Positions 17,745 through 26,935 of a stretch of 64,000 nt of DNA are shown here, piece by piece. Within the stretch, counting starts at the first letter, position 1; the number at the start of each line of letters is the position of its first letter. The stretch is taken from assembly GCA_963744575.1 (NCBI GenBank), contig CAVUUF010000025.1:1-64000 (forward strand), given 5' to 3'. Both the position numbers and the translations under genes were made by a program. The notes under the pieces are model-generated. The model saw only the letters and a program-made list of their open reading frames with translations. It was not told the origin of the DNA and searched no databases. This stretch comes from Palsa-504 sp963744575. Lineage in GTDB: Bacteria > Actinomycetota > Actinomycetes > Streptosporangiales > Streptosporangiaceae.

Positions 17745-17935
17745 TTAGCTGGGCTTTCTGTTGCGGCTGGTGGTTTTGCTGGTGCGGAGCCGGTAGGACT
17801 GGGTGCCGGTCTCGAGGATGTGGGCGTTGAAGGTGACCGGTCGACGCTGGCGGCGACCAGGCGGGGGTCGGGGAAGACGGTGCCCCATTCGCTGAACGGC
17901 ATGTTTGTCCCGATCGCGATGGAGGCTCGCACCAA
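17745..17935 (-). pseudogene. IstB (IS21-family) C-terminal remnant
   Basis: On the minus strand one frame gives TNMPFSEWGTVFPDPRLVAA, then a frame change leads to VTFNAHILETGTQSYRLRTS and a short basic tail with a stop. This matches the C-terminus of the IS21 helper ATPase IstB, from sensor-2 outward. The Walker motifs, the rest of IstB and IstA are absent. It is clearly debris. Confidence 0.75.
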
Positions 17936-18119
17936 AGAATGTGCAGGTTGTCACATCCATGCACGACCGGTCGGCCGCGCGGATCACGAGCGCCAAGGTG
18001 ACCAAGGTCACCCGCACGCGGGCCGACTCCGGTAACCTGCGATCGGGTAATCTGTCACGTCTGGATACGCCCGCCCGCCCGCCCGCCCGGCCTGCCGCGC
18101 CGTGACCTGCCTGGAAATC

Positions 18120-19028
18120 ATGACGAGCGACACCGCCAAACCAGAAGCCAAGCTAGATACCAAGCCAGCAACCAAGCCGGAAACCTTCCGCTCACACCTG
18201 CCTGCCATCGTCGCCGCGACCACCGGAACCGTGCTCGCCGCCATCCTGGGCAGCCTGATCGGCGCCGCCGGGACGGTCGCCGGGATGGTGGTCGGCAGCC
18301 TGGCCTCCGGGACGTGCTCCTGGTGGGCGGAGCGGGGCATCCGCCGGTCCGCGGCCCTCGCCACCGTCCGGGCCGAGACCCTCCGCGCCCGGGGCTACCA
18401 CCTGAACCACGGCGAGACCGCCGTGATCACCACCACGATCTCCACCGAGCCCACCACCGCCACAATCACCACCGAGCCCACCCGGGATACCCCCGCCGCG
18501 GCCGCCCGGGACACCCCGGCCGCGGCCACCCGGGATACCCCCGCCGCGGCCGCCCGGGACACCACCGCCGCGGCTCACGACACCCCGGCCACGAACAAGG
18601 CGGCCGGCCGCGGCCGGCACGGGCGCCCCGGCTCGCGCCGCCGCTGGGCCGGGCCGGCCGCGTTCATCGGCGCCGCGTTCGTCGGCTGTGCCCTCGTGGT
18701 CACCATGCTGGAAGGTGCCGCGGGCAAGCCCCTGTCCGCCGTGGTGCAGGGCAAGCCAGGCCACGGCACCACCCTCGGCGGCGGCGCCGTCGGTAAGGCC
18801 GCCCCGGCCAGCCCGTCACCCGCACCGTCGGGCAGCCGGTCACCGACGCCAGCGGCGAGCGTGACGGGGACCGCCACCAGCCCGGCACCCACCAGGGCCA
18901 GCACGTCCCCGCCGGCCAGCAGCATGCCGACCGCCACCACCCCCACCAGCCCAGCCAGCAGCACGCCAACCCCCACGGCCACGCCAACCGGCGCCGCGGC
19001 CACGACCGGCGCCGCGACGGCCGGCTAG
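18120..19028 (+). CDS. Low-complexity membrane protein with two hydrophobic segments
   Basis: The 302-residue product starts MTSDTAKPEAKLDTKPATKP. It has a Gly/Ala-rich hydrophobic segment (about residues 25-65, with the GSLIGAAGTVAGMVVGSLAS glycine-zipper look), then an octapeptide repeat (T/A)RDTPAAA. A second hydrophobic segment (PAAFIGAAFVGCALVVTMLE, about 180-200) and a long Pro/Ser/Thr/Ala tail follow. The tail would be extracytoplasmic. I do not recognise a family. Codon pattern and length suggest a real gene, but low complexity limits certainty. The frame is open from GTG 18102; ATG 18120 is preferred, with only weak ribosome-site support. Confidence 0.6.
   Translation: MTSDTAKPEAKLDTKPATKPETFRSHLPAIVAATTGTVLAAILGSLIGAAGTVAGMVVGSLASGTCSWWAERGIRRSAALATVRAETLRARGYHLNHGETAVITTTISTEPTTATITTEPTRDTPAAAARDTPAAATRDTPAAAARDTTAAAHDTPATNKAAGRGRHGRPGSRRRWAGPAAFIGAAFVGCALVVTMLEGAAGKPLSAVVQGKPGHGTTLGGGAVGKAAPASPSPAPSGSRSPTPAASVTGTATSPAPTRASTSPPASSMPTATTPTSPASSTPTPTATPTGAAATTGAATAG
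18480..18575 (+). repeat. 24-base tandem repeat, four copies, coding
   Basis: Four 24-base units encode TRDTPAAA / ARDTPAAA / TRDTPAAA / ARDTTAAA. Units 1 and 3, and units 2 and 4, are the more alike, giving a 48-base higher-order period. A fifth, partial unit (HDTPA) follows. Such coding tandems may vary in copy number between strains. Confidence 0.8.
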
Positions 19029-19122
19029 CGCAGGCGGCCGGCCAGCGGAGGCGGTACCCGGACTGGGCTAGCCTGTACGGCGTAGCCGAACGATCGCCGC
19101 GGAGGACGTCATTCACCGGCTG

Positions 19123-19854
19123 GTGCTCTGGAATATCGACCTGACCCTGGTCGATGTCGCCCGGGTGACGAGGGCGGCGTACGCCGAGGCGTTTCCCGCG
19201 GTAACCGGTCGTCCGCTCATCAAGTTGCCCCAGATGCCAGGTCGTTCGGAATCTGAGATCTTCTTCGACGCCCTGGCGCTGAACGCCGCCGACGTGAGCG
19301 CCGGGGGGGAAGCCGAGCGCCTGCTCAAGCCGTTCAGCGCCGAACTCGCCGCGGCCCTCGCCCAGCGGAGCGAAGACCTCATAACCCAGGGCCGGTCGCT
19401 GCCCGGCGCGGCCGAGGCGCTGGCCGCCGTGGCCAAGCTCGACGGCCCGGCGGACCAGCCGGCGGACAAGACCGCGCAGACCGTCCTGACCGGCAGCAGC
19501 AGGTCGAACGCCGTGCTGAAACTGCGCGCGTTCGGGCTCGAGCCCTATGTCGACTTCGACATCGGCGGCTACGGCCACGAGGCCTACCCCAAGGGCACCC
19601 TGCTCCGGGTGGCCAGGGAGCGGGCTTCGGACAGGTACGGCACCCCCTTCGGCGAGGACGTCACCGTGTATGTCGCGGACTCGCCGCGGGACGTGGCCGC
19701 GGCCAGGATCGGCGGCGCCCGGTCGCTCGCGGTGGCCAGCGGCCGGGCCAGCGCGGCCGAACTGCGCGCCGCGGGGGCCGACGCGGTGCTGCCCGACCTC
19801 ACCGACACGGCCGGGCTGACCGCCCTGATCGCCCGGCTCACCGAGCCAACCTGA
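19123..19854 (+). CDS. HAD-superfamily hydrolase
   Basis: The product of about 243 residues has HAD motif I as WNIDLTLVD (the second Asp of DxDxT is replaced by Leu-Thr, so it reads D-x-T), motif II VLTGSSRSN, the motif III region YPKGTLLRVARE and motif IV VYVADSPRDVAAAR. HAD enzymes are mostly phosphatases. GTG 19123 is in frame but 16 bases from the GGAGGA box at 19101. An ATT codon at 19111, which would add IHRL, sits at ideal spacing and matches how relatives begin, so a non-standard start is possible. The second motif-I acid normally acts as general acid, so activity may be altered. Confidence 0.75.
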   Translation: MLWNIDLTLVDVARVTRAAYAEAFPAVTGRPLIKLPQMPGRSESEIFFDALALNAADVSAGGEAERLLKPFSAELAAALAQRSEDLITQGRSLPGAAEALAAVAKLDGPADQPADKTAQTVLTGSSRSNAVLKLRAFGLEPYVDFDIGGYGHEAYPKGTLLRVARERASDRYGTPFGEDVTVYVADSPRDVAAARIGGARSLAVASGRASAAELRAAGADAVLPDLTDTAGLTALIARLTEPT

Positions 19855-19899
19855 CCGGCTGATCCCGCAAAGACATGACCGGCTGATCCCGCAAAGACA
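19852..19899. repeat. 24-base tandem duplication
   Basis: A 24-base unit beginning TGACCGGCTGATCCCGCAAA occurs twice head to tail and is followed by TGATCTGTACC. It lies over the HAD stop codon and the intergenic space, before the acetoacetyl-CoA synthetase. It may be an insertion-element end or a simple duplication. No coding role is evident. Confidence 0.85.
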
Positions 19900-19966
19900 T
19901 GATCTGTACCACAACAGGCCCCAGCGGGCGTTGCCACGCACGCCGGGATGGCACGATGCTGAGAGC

Positions 19967-21964
19967 ATGGAGGATGATCCGACCAGGCGCGGCTACGGCG
20001 CGGTGCTCTGGGAACCGGACGGCAAGACCGTCCACAACGCCCGGGTGACCCGCTTCATGAACTGGCTCGAAACCCACCGCGAGCTGCGCGTCGACGGTTA
20101 CAAGGAGCTGTGGCAGTGGTCGGTGTCCGAGCCCGGCGAGTTCTGGACGGCGGTCTGGGACTACTTCGAGGTGCTCGGCGACCGCGGCGCCGGGCCGGCC
20201 CTGGCCGGGCCGGGCCTGCCGGAAGCCCGGTGGTTCGACGGGGCCACACTGAACTACGCCCGTAACGCGCTGAGGACCGCGTGGACCGATCCCGGCCGTA
20301 CGGCGGTCATTTTTGATTCCGAACGAGGCGGGGCCGGGAGCCTCAGCTACGGCGAACTCGCCTCGCAGGTGGCCCGGGTCGCCCGCGGCCTGCGGTCGCT
20401 CGGGGTCGGCCGCGGTGACCGGGTGGCCGCGCTGCTGCCGAACGTGCCCGAGGCGATCATCGGCCTGCTCGCCACCGCGAGCCTGGGCGCCATCTGGTCG
20501 TCGTGCTCGCCGGACTTCGGCGCGCGCAGCGTGATCGACCGGTTCGCGCAGATCGAGCCGAAGGTGCTGATCGCCTGCGACGGCTACGCCTACAACGGCA
20601 AGGAGTACTCCCGGGCGCAGATGCTGGACGACGTGGTGACGGCGCTGCCCGGCCCGCCCGCGGTGGTGATGGTGCACCTGCTCGGCGAGGCCGAACCGGC
20701 CCACGGCGTGCTGTTCTGGGACGACCTCGGGAGCGAGGAGGGCGGTGCCCGCGAGCCTGAGTTCGAGGAGGTGCCGTTCGCGCACCCGCTCTGGGTGGTC
20801 TACTCCTCGGGCACCACCGGGCTGCCGAAGCCGATCATGCACGGGCACGGCGGCATCGTCCTCGAGCACCTCAAGGCGCTGTCGTTCCATCAGGACCTGC
20901 GGCCGGGCGACGTGTTCACCTGGTACACCACGACCGGCTGGATGATGTGGAACTATCTGGCCGGCGGCCTGCTGGCCGGCGTGACGATCGTGCTGTACGA
21001 CGGCAGCGCCACCTACCCGCAGACGGACCGGCTGTGGCGGCTGGCGGCCGAGCACGGCGTCAGCTACCTCGGCGTCGGCGCGCCCTACCTAGTGGCCGGC
21101 CTGAAGGCGGGGCTGCGCCCCGGCGCCGACGTCGGGCTGCCGGCGCTGCGCGCCATCGGCTCCACCGGCTCGCCGCTGCCGCCGGAGGCGTTCGGCTGGG
21201 TGTACGAGCAGGTCAAGCCGGACCTGCTGCTCGGGTCTTTCTCGGGCGGGACCGACCTGTGCACCGGCTTCGTCGGCCCGTGCCCGCTGCTGCCGGTGCG
21301 GGCCGGGGTGATCTCCGGGCGCTGCCTGGGGGCCAAGGTGGAGGCCTTCGACGAGGACGGAAAGAGCGTGGTCGGCCAGGTCGGCGAGCTGGTGATCACC
21401 GAGCCGATGCCGTCGATGCCGGTCGGCTTCTGGGACGACCCCGGCGGCGTCCGGTACCGGGAGAGCTACTTCGACATGTACCCGGGGGTCTGGCGGCACG
21501 GCGACTGGATCGAGTTGCTGCCCGACGGCGGCTGCGTCATCTACGGCCGCTCCGACGCCACGCTCAACCGCGGCGGCGTCCGGATGGGCACCAGCGAGTT
21601 CTACCGCGCGGTCGAGGGCTTCGACGAGATCGCCGACAGCCTGGTGGTGGACACCGGCCGGCTCGGCGCGGAGGGCCGGCTGATCCTGTACGTGGTGCCC
21701 GCCGAGGGGGCCGAACTCGACGACGACCTGGCCGGCCTGCTCCGCGCCGCGCTCCGGGCGCAGCTCTCGCCCCGGCACGTGCCCGACGAAATCCACCAGG
21801 TGCCGGCCATACCTCGCACCCTGTCAGGAAAGAAGCTCGAGGTGCCGGTGCGTAAGATCCTGCACGGCACGGACCCGGAGCGGGCCGCCGACCCGAACGC
21901 GCTGGCCGACCCCGACGTGCTCAGATACTTCGGCAGGTTCCAGGGACAGAGCCACCCAGGCTAA
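19967..21964 (+). CDS. Acetoacetyl-CoA synthetase
   Basis: The 665-residue ANL-superfamily enzyme ligates acetoacetate and CoA using ATP. An N-terminal acs-type region (FMNWLETHRELRVDGYKELW) precedes the adenylation core. The core has the P-loop-like YSSGTTGLPKPIMHGHG (about residues 280-296), SFSGGTDLCTGF, the motor-hinge region YGRSDATLNRGGVRMGTSEF and the C-terminal catalytic Lys in SGKKLEVPVRKIL. The GGTDLCTGFVG and NRGGVRMGTSE context separates AacS from acetyl-CoA synthetase. ATG 19967 is preferred over TTG 19931. It probably acts in ketone-body or polyhydroxybutyrate turnover. The next gene, glutamate dehydrogenase, starts about 25 bases downstream and may be co-transcribed. Confidence 0.92.
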   Translation: MEDDPTRRGYGAVLWEPDGKTVHNARVTRFMNWLETHRELRVDGYKELWQWSVSEPGEFWTAVWDYFEVLGDRGAGPALAGPGLPEARWFDGATLNYARNALRTAWTDPGRTAVIFDSERGGAGSLSYGELASQVARVARGLRSLGVGRGDRVAALLPNVPEAIIGLLATASLGAIWSSCSPDFGARSVIDRFAQIEPKVLIACDGYAYNGKEYSRAQMLDDVVTALPGPPAVVMVHLLGEAEPAHGVLFWDDLGSEEGGAREPEFEEVPFAHPLWVVYSSGTTGLPKPIMHGHGGIVLEHLKALSFHQDLRPGDVFTWYTTTGWMMWNYLAGGLLAGVTIVLYDGSATYPQTDRLWRLAAEHGVSYLGVGAPYLVAGLKAGLRPGADVGLPALRAIGSTGSPLPPEAFGWVYEQVKPDLLLGSFSGGTDLCTGFVGPCPLLPVRAGVISGRCLGAKVEAFDEDGKSVVGQVGELVITEPMPSMPVGFWDDPGGVRYRESYFDMYPGVWRHGDWIELLPDGGCVIYGRSDATLNRGGVRMGTSEFYRAVEGFDEIADSLVVDTGRLGAEGRLILYVVPAEGAELDDDLAGLLRAALRAQLSPRHVPDEIHQVPAIPRTLSGKKLEVPVRKILHGTDPERAADPNALADPDVLRYFGRFQGQSHPG

Positions 21965-21988
21965 CACGGACACAAGGGAGTGGACGCG

Positions 21989-24900
21989 ATGCCGGACGGT
22001 TACGCGGACGAGGTCAGGGACGCCCTGCTGGCCAAGACGCGGGAGGCGTGGAAGGACGATCCCGCGCTGGACGGGCAGGTGCTTGGGGACGGGGGCGGCG
22101 GCGACAGCGTCTCCTGCTACCTGCGCGCTTATTACCAGCGCGTCGCCACCGAGGACCTGGCCCCGCCGTCGCGCCTGGCGGCGGTCGCGGAAACGCACGC
22201 CCGGCTCGGCCTGAGCCGGCCGCAGGGCCGGGCCCTGGTCGGAGTCCGCGAGCCGGACGACGCCCATCTGAACCCGGTGAGCGGCTCCGGCCTGGTCGTG
22301 GACATCGTCACCGACGACATGCCGTACCTGGTCGACTCGGTCACCACCGAACTGAACCGGCACGAGGCCGAGATCCTGCTGCTCGTGCACCCGCTACTGC
22401 GGGTGCGCCGGGACGTGACCGGCGCGCTGCACGGCATCCTCGGCGTGTGCGACGACACCGCCCAGGCCGACCCCAGGGCCGGAGAGCTGACCGAATCGTG
22501 GATCCACGTCGAGCTCGGGCCGCCGCGCGACAAGGTCACCGCCGGCAAGCTCGCGGCCCAACTGCGGCACGTGCTCGACGACGTGCGGGTGGCGGTGGAG
22601 GACGAGCCGCGGATGACTGCGGCGGCCCGCGCCCTGGCCGACGAGCTCGGCGGGGAGCCGGGCAGCGACGAGGCCGAGTTCGGTGACCTGCTGCGCTGGC
22701 TGGCGGACGGCAACTTCACCTTCCTCGGCTACCGCGAATACGACCTGATGCGGACCGACGAGGGCACCGCCATGCGGGCCGTGCCGGGCACCGGGCTCGG
22801 CATCCTCCGCCACGCCCGGCAGGGCCGGGCGTCACTGCGCAAGCTGGCGACGCAGGTGGCGCGGCGGGCCCAGGACCCGGACGAGCGGCTCGTGCTGGCC
22901 AAGGCCAACTCCAGGTCCACCGTGTACCGGGCCAATTACCTGGACTACGTCTCGGTCAAGCGGCTCGATCCGGACGGCGTGGTCACCGGGGAGTTCCGGT
23001 TCCTCGGCCTGTACACGCACGCGGCGCATACCGCTCCCATCGGCGGCATTCCCGTGCTCCGGCGCAAGCTGGCCCGGGTCCTGGCGACGGCCGGGCTGCC
23101 CGCGGACAGCCACGACGGGAAGGACCTCGTCGAGATCCTCGAGGACTTCCCGCGCGAGGAGCTGTTCGAGATCTCGGCCGACGAGCTCACCCCGATCGCC
23201 CTCGGCGTGCTGCGGCTGAGCGAGCGCAAGCAGACCCGGCTGTTCATGCGCCGGGACCGGTACGGGCGGTACATGTCCTGCCTGGTGTACCTGCCCAGGG
23301 ACCGGTACACCACCAAGGTCAGGCTGCGCGCGCAGGAAATCCTGCGGCAGGAGCTGCACGGGGTCTCGGTGGACTACAGCGCCACGATCGGCGACTCGGC
23401 CCTGGCCCGGCTGTACGTGGTGGTCCGCGGGGCGCCGGGACACCCGGTGCCGCGGGTGGACGCGGCCGCCCTGCAGCGCAAGCTGGCCGCGGCCGTCAGG
23501 TCCTGGGACGAGGACCTCGTCGCCGAGGCGACCCGGGCGCTCAGCGAGGAGCGGACCCGGCAGCTGCTCGACCGGTTTGGCGCGAGCATCCCCGAGACGT
23601 ACAAGGCGGACGTCACCGCCGTGGACGCGGTCGACGACCTGACCACGATGCTCGGGCTGCGCGAGTCCGGGACCGAGTTCGCGCTGCGGCTGGTGGAGCA
23701 CCCGGACCGGTGGACGCTGGTGGTGTACCGTTCCGGCACCCCGATCACGCTGTCCGACGTGCTGCCCCAGCTGCAGCACATGGGGCTCGAGGTGGTGGAC
23801 GAGCACCCGTATCACTTCGCCGGGACCTCGGACGCCGGCTCGTTCTGGATCTACGAGTTCGGCCTGCGACCGCCGGCCGCCGCCGCCTCGGGCAGCCTGC
23901 GCCAGATCTTCGAGGAGGCGCTGACCGCGCTGTGGCTCGGCCAGACCGAGGACGACGGATTCAACGCGCTGGTGCTGACCGCGGGCCTGACCTGGCGCCA
24001 GATGACCCTGCTGCGCGCCTGCGCCAAGTACCTGCGCCAGGCCGGGATGCGGTTCAGCGAGGACTACGTGCAGCGGGTCCTGCGGTCCAACGGGCCGATC
24101 ACCCGGCTGCTGATCCGGCTGTTCGAGTCCAGGTTCGACCCGGAGCGGACATCGGGCGCAGCCGAGCGCGGCGAGGCCATCACCGAGGAGATCCGCGGCC
24201 AGCTCGACGAGGTGACCAGCCTGGACGCCGATCGGATCCTGCGCTCCTACCTGGCGCTCATCGACGCCACCCTGCGGACCAACTACTACCGGCAGGAGAG
24301 CCGCAGCGGCGTCGACGGGCCGCCGTCGCTGGTGCTCAAGCTCGACCCGGGCAGCGTGCCCGGGCTCAGCACGCCGCGCCCCAAGTTCGAGATCTTCGTC
24401 TACTCGCCCCGGCTGGAGGCGGTGCACCTGCGCTTCGGCCGGGTAGCGCGCGGCGGGCTGCGCTGGTCGGACCGCCTTGAGGATTTCCGCACCGAGGTGC
24501 TCGGCCTGGTCAAGTCGCAGGAGGTCAAGAACGCGGTGATCGTCCCGTCCGGCGCCAAGGGCGGCTTCGTGTGCAAGCGGCTGCCCGACCCGGCCGACCG
24601 CGAGGCGTACCAGGCCGAGGTGCTGGCCTGCTACAAAACGTTCATCGCCTCGATGCTGGACGTGACCGACAACATCGACGGCGACACGGTGGTGCCCCCG
24701 CCCGGCGTGGTCCGCCGGGACGGCGACGACCCGTACCTGGTGGTGGCGGCGGACAAGGGCACCGCCACGTTCTCCGACACGGCCAACGAGATCGCGGCCA
24801 GGTACGGCTTCTGGCTCGGCGACGCGTTCGCCTCGGGCGGCTCGGAAGGCTACGACCACAAGCGGATGGGCATCACCGCGCGCGGCGCCTGGGAGTCGGT

Positions 24901-26878
24901 GAAGTGGCACTTCGCGGCGCTCGGGCTCAACCCGGACACCGACGACTTCACCGCGGTCGGCGTGGGCGACATGTCCGGCGACGTGTTCGGCAACGGGATG
25001 CTGCTGTCCCGGCACATCAGGCTGATCGCGGCGTTCGACCACCGGCACGTGTTCATCGACCCTGCGCCGCAGGCGGAGGCGAGCTTCGCCGAGCGGGCGC
25101 GGATGTTCGCGCTGCCCAGGTCGTCCTGGGCGGACTACGACCCGGCGCTGATCTCGCCCGGCGGCGGGGTCTGGCCGCGCAGCGTGAAGTCGGTGCCGGT
25201 GTCGCCGCAGGCGCGCACCGCTCTCGGCATCGACGCCACGGTCACCGCGCTGCCGGTGGACGAGCTGATCTCCGCCATCCTGGCCGCGCCGGTGGACCTG
25301 CTCTGGAACGGCGGGATCGGCACTTACGTGAAGGCAAGCACCGAGTCGAACGCCGACGTGGGGGACCGGTCCAACGACGCGGTCCGGATCGACGCCACCC
25401 GGCTGCGCGCCCGTATCGTCGGCGAGGGCGGCAACCTCGGCTTCACCCAGGCGGCCCGGATCGAGTACTCGCTCGGCGGCGGCCTGATGAACACCGACTT
25501 CATCGACAACTCGGCCGGGGTCGACACCTCCGACCACGAGGTCAACATCAAGATCCTGCTGGCCGACGCGATCCGCGACGGGGCCCTCCCGGCCTCCGGC
25601 CGGCACGATCTGCTCGAGGACATGACCGACGAGGTGGCCGGCCTGGTGCTGCGGCACAACTACCGGCAGAACATGGCGCTGGCCGTGGCCCGGTCCCAGG
25701 CCCCGTCCCTGCTGCACGTGCACGCGCGGTACCTGCGCAAGCTGATCAGGGACAAGCGGCTCAACCCGGAACAGGACGTGCTGCCCGACGATCGGGAGAT
25801 CGCCGAGCGCCGGTCCTCCGGCGGCGGGCTGACCAACCCCGAGCTGGCCCTGCTGCTGGCGCACACCAAGATCGCGGCGGGGGAGGACGTGCTCACCTCC
25901 ACCCTGCCCGACGACCCGTACCTGCGCCGCGTGCTCGACGCCTACTTCCCCGTCCCGCTGCGGGCCAGGTTCGCGGACCGGATGGAAGCCCACCCGCTGC
26001 GCCGGGAGATCATCACCACCTCGGCGGTCAACGAGATGATCGACACCTCGGGCGCCACGTTCATGTTCCGGCTGATCGAGGAGACCGGCGCGTCGGTGCC
26101 CAACCTGTCCCGGGCCTGGCTGGTCGCCCGCGAGGTGTTCGACATGCCTGCCTTCTGGCGCCAGGTCGAGGGCCTTGAGGGCCGGGTCGGCATCGCCGCG
26201 CAGATCACGCTGCTGCTCGAGGGGCGCAAGCTGACCGAGCGCGCGACCCGGTGGCTGCTGCACAACCGGCGGCCGCCGTTCGACATCGAGGCCACCGTGG
26301 GCTTCTTCGCCGACGGCGTGCGGACGGTCCGGGCGGGCCTGCCGAAGCTGCTCACCGGGCGGGACCTGGCCGGGTTCGAGGAGCGGCGGGATTCCTACCT
26401 GGACCTGGGCGTGCCGCTGGACCTGGCCGAACGGGTCGCGGCCATGGTGCCGACCTACTCCGCCTTCGACATCGTGCAGGTCGCCGCCTCGGCCGGGCGG
26501 CCTATCGAGGAGACCGCTGAGGTCTACTTCGACCTGGCCGACCGGCTGCAGATCACCCGGCTGCGCGACCGGATCACCGCGCTGCCGCGGGAGGACCGCT
26601 GGTCCACGATGGCCCGGGCGGCGCTCCGCGACGACCTGTCCGCCGCGCACGCCTCGCTCGCCGCCGACGTGCTCGGGGTCAGCGGGCATGAAGGGGCCAG
26701 GTCCCCGGAGGAGCGGCTGGCCGCGTGGGTGTCGCGGAACGAGGCCGCGGTGGGCATGGCCGCCCAGACCCTCGGCGAGATCTGGGAGAGCGAGCGGTTC
26801 ACGTTCACCACCTTGTCGGTGGCACTGCGCGCCGTCCGCACCCTGGTCGCCGCCAGCTCGCTGCCGCCCGCGGAGTAA
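21989..26878 (+). CDS. NAD-specific glutamate dehydrogenase, large (180-kDa) type
   Basis: The product of about 1,629 residues is the size of the large bacterial GDH class (L-GDH). It has long N-terminal ACT-like regulatory domains (to about residue 730) and the catalytic region with FEIFVYSPRLEAVHLRFG, RGGLRWSDRLEDFRTEVLGL, VKNAVIVPSGAKGGFVCK (substrate-site Lys) and GVGDMSGDVFGNGML. WNGGIGTYVKAS and EGGNLGFTQAARIEYSL mark the NAD domain, and a C-terminal helical domain follows. The reaction is glutamate + NAD to 2-oxoglutarate + ammonium. ATG 21989 lies 8 bases after AAGGGAG; GTG 21980 is the alternative. A hairpin follows the TAA stop. Confidence 0.95.
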   Translation: MPDGYADEVRDALLAKTREAWKDDPALDGQVLGDGGGGDSVSCYLRAYYQRVATEDLAPPSRLAAVAETHARLGLSRPQGRALVGVREPDDAHLNPVSGSGLVVDIVTDDMPYLVDSVTTELNRHEAEILLLVHPLLRVRRDVTGALHGILGVCDDTAQADPRAGELTESWIHVELGPPRDKVTAGKLAAQLRHVLDDVRVAVEDEPRMTAAARALADELGGEPGSDEAEFGDLLRWLADGNFTFLGYREYDLMRTDEGTAMRAVPGTGLGILRHARQGRASLRKLATQVARRAQDPDERLVLAKANSRSTVYRANYLDYVSVKRLDPDGVVTGEFRFLGLYTHAAHTAPIGGIPVLRRKLARVLATAGLPADSHDGKDLVEILEDFPREELFEISADELTPIALGVLRLSERKQTRLFMRRDRYGRYMSCLVYLPRDRYTTKVRLRAQEILRQELHGVSVDYSATIGDSALARLYVVVRGAPGHPVPRVDAAALQRKLAAAVRSWDEDLVAEATRALSEERTRQLLDRFGASIPETYKADVTAVDAVDDLTTMLGLRESGTEFALRLVEHPDRWTLVVYRSGTPITLSDVLPQLQHMGLEVVDEHPYHFAGTSDAGSFWIYEFGLRPPAAAASGSLRQIFEEALTALWLGQTEDDGFNALVLTAGLTWRQMTLLRACAKYLRQAGMRFSEDYVQRVLRSNGPITRLLIRLFESRFDPERTSGAAERGEAITEEIRGQLDEVTSLDADRILRSYLALIDATLRTNYYRQESRSGVDGPPSLVLKLDPGSVPGLSTPRPKFEIFVYSPRLEAVHLRFGRVARGGLRWSDRLEDFRTEVLGLVKSQEVKNAVIVPSGAKGGFVCKRLPDPADREAYQAEVLACYKTFIASMLDVTDNIDGDTVVPPPGVVRRDGDDPYLVVAADKGTATFSDTANEIAARYGFWLGDAFASGGSEGYDHKRMGITARGAWESVKWHFAALGLNPDTDDFTAVGVGDMSGDVFGNGMLLSRHIRLIAAFDHRHVFIDPAPQAEASFAERARMFALPRSSWADYDPALISPGGGVWPRSVKSVPVSPQARTALGIDATVTALPVDELISAILAAPVDLLWNGGIGTYVKASTESNADVGDRSNDAVRIDATRLRARIVGEGGNLGFTQAARIEYSLGGGLMNTDFIDNSAGVDTSDHEVNIKILLADAIRDGALPASGRHDLLEDMTDEVAGLVLRHNYRQNMALAVARSQAPSLLHVHARYLRKLIRDKRLNPEQDVLPDDREIAERRSSGGGLTNPELALLLAHTKIAAGEDVLTSTLPDDPYLRRVLDAYFPVPLRARFADRMEAHPLRREIITTSAVNEMIDTSGATFMFRLIEETGASVPNLSRAWLVAREVFDMPAFWRQVEGLEGRVGIAAQITLLLEGRKLTERATRWLLHNRRPPFDIEATVGFFADGVRTVRAGLPKLLTGRDLAGFEERRDSYLDLGVPLDLAERVAAMVPTYSAFDIVQVAASAGRPIEETAEVYFDLADRLQITRLRDRITALPREDRWSTMARAALRDDLSAAHASLAADVLGVSGHEGARSPEERLAAWVSRNEAAVGMAAQTLGEIWESERFTFTTLSVALRAVRTLVAASSLPPAE

Positions 26879-26879
26879 C

Positions 26880-26899
26880 GGGTCCCGCTGCCGGGACCC
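26880..26899. terminator. Bidirectional hairpin after glutamate dehydrogenase
   Basis: GGGTCCCG / CGGGACCC form an 8-base perfect stem with a CTGC loop, starting 2 bases after the GDH stop and before the convergent lipoprotein gene. There is no U tract, as is common in GC-rich actinobacteria. Confidence 0.6.
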
Positions 26900-26935
26900 C
26901 GGCGGCCGGGGCCGCGGCCCGCTGGGTGGCCTGCC

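Noticed and set aside
18480..18575. Possible CRISPR or satellite array
   Set aside because: The repeat is contiguous with no spacers and is in frame within a coding region.
19838..21055. Long minus-strand frame opposite acetoacetyl-CoA synthetase
   Set aside because: Same GC-driven shadow; no motif, no ribosome site.
22832..26689. A 1,285-codon open frame on the minus strand opposite glutamate dehydrogenase
   Set aside because: It is a codon-bias shadow: Arg/Gln/His/Gly-rich, no domain, and fully antisense to a strongly conserved gene.
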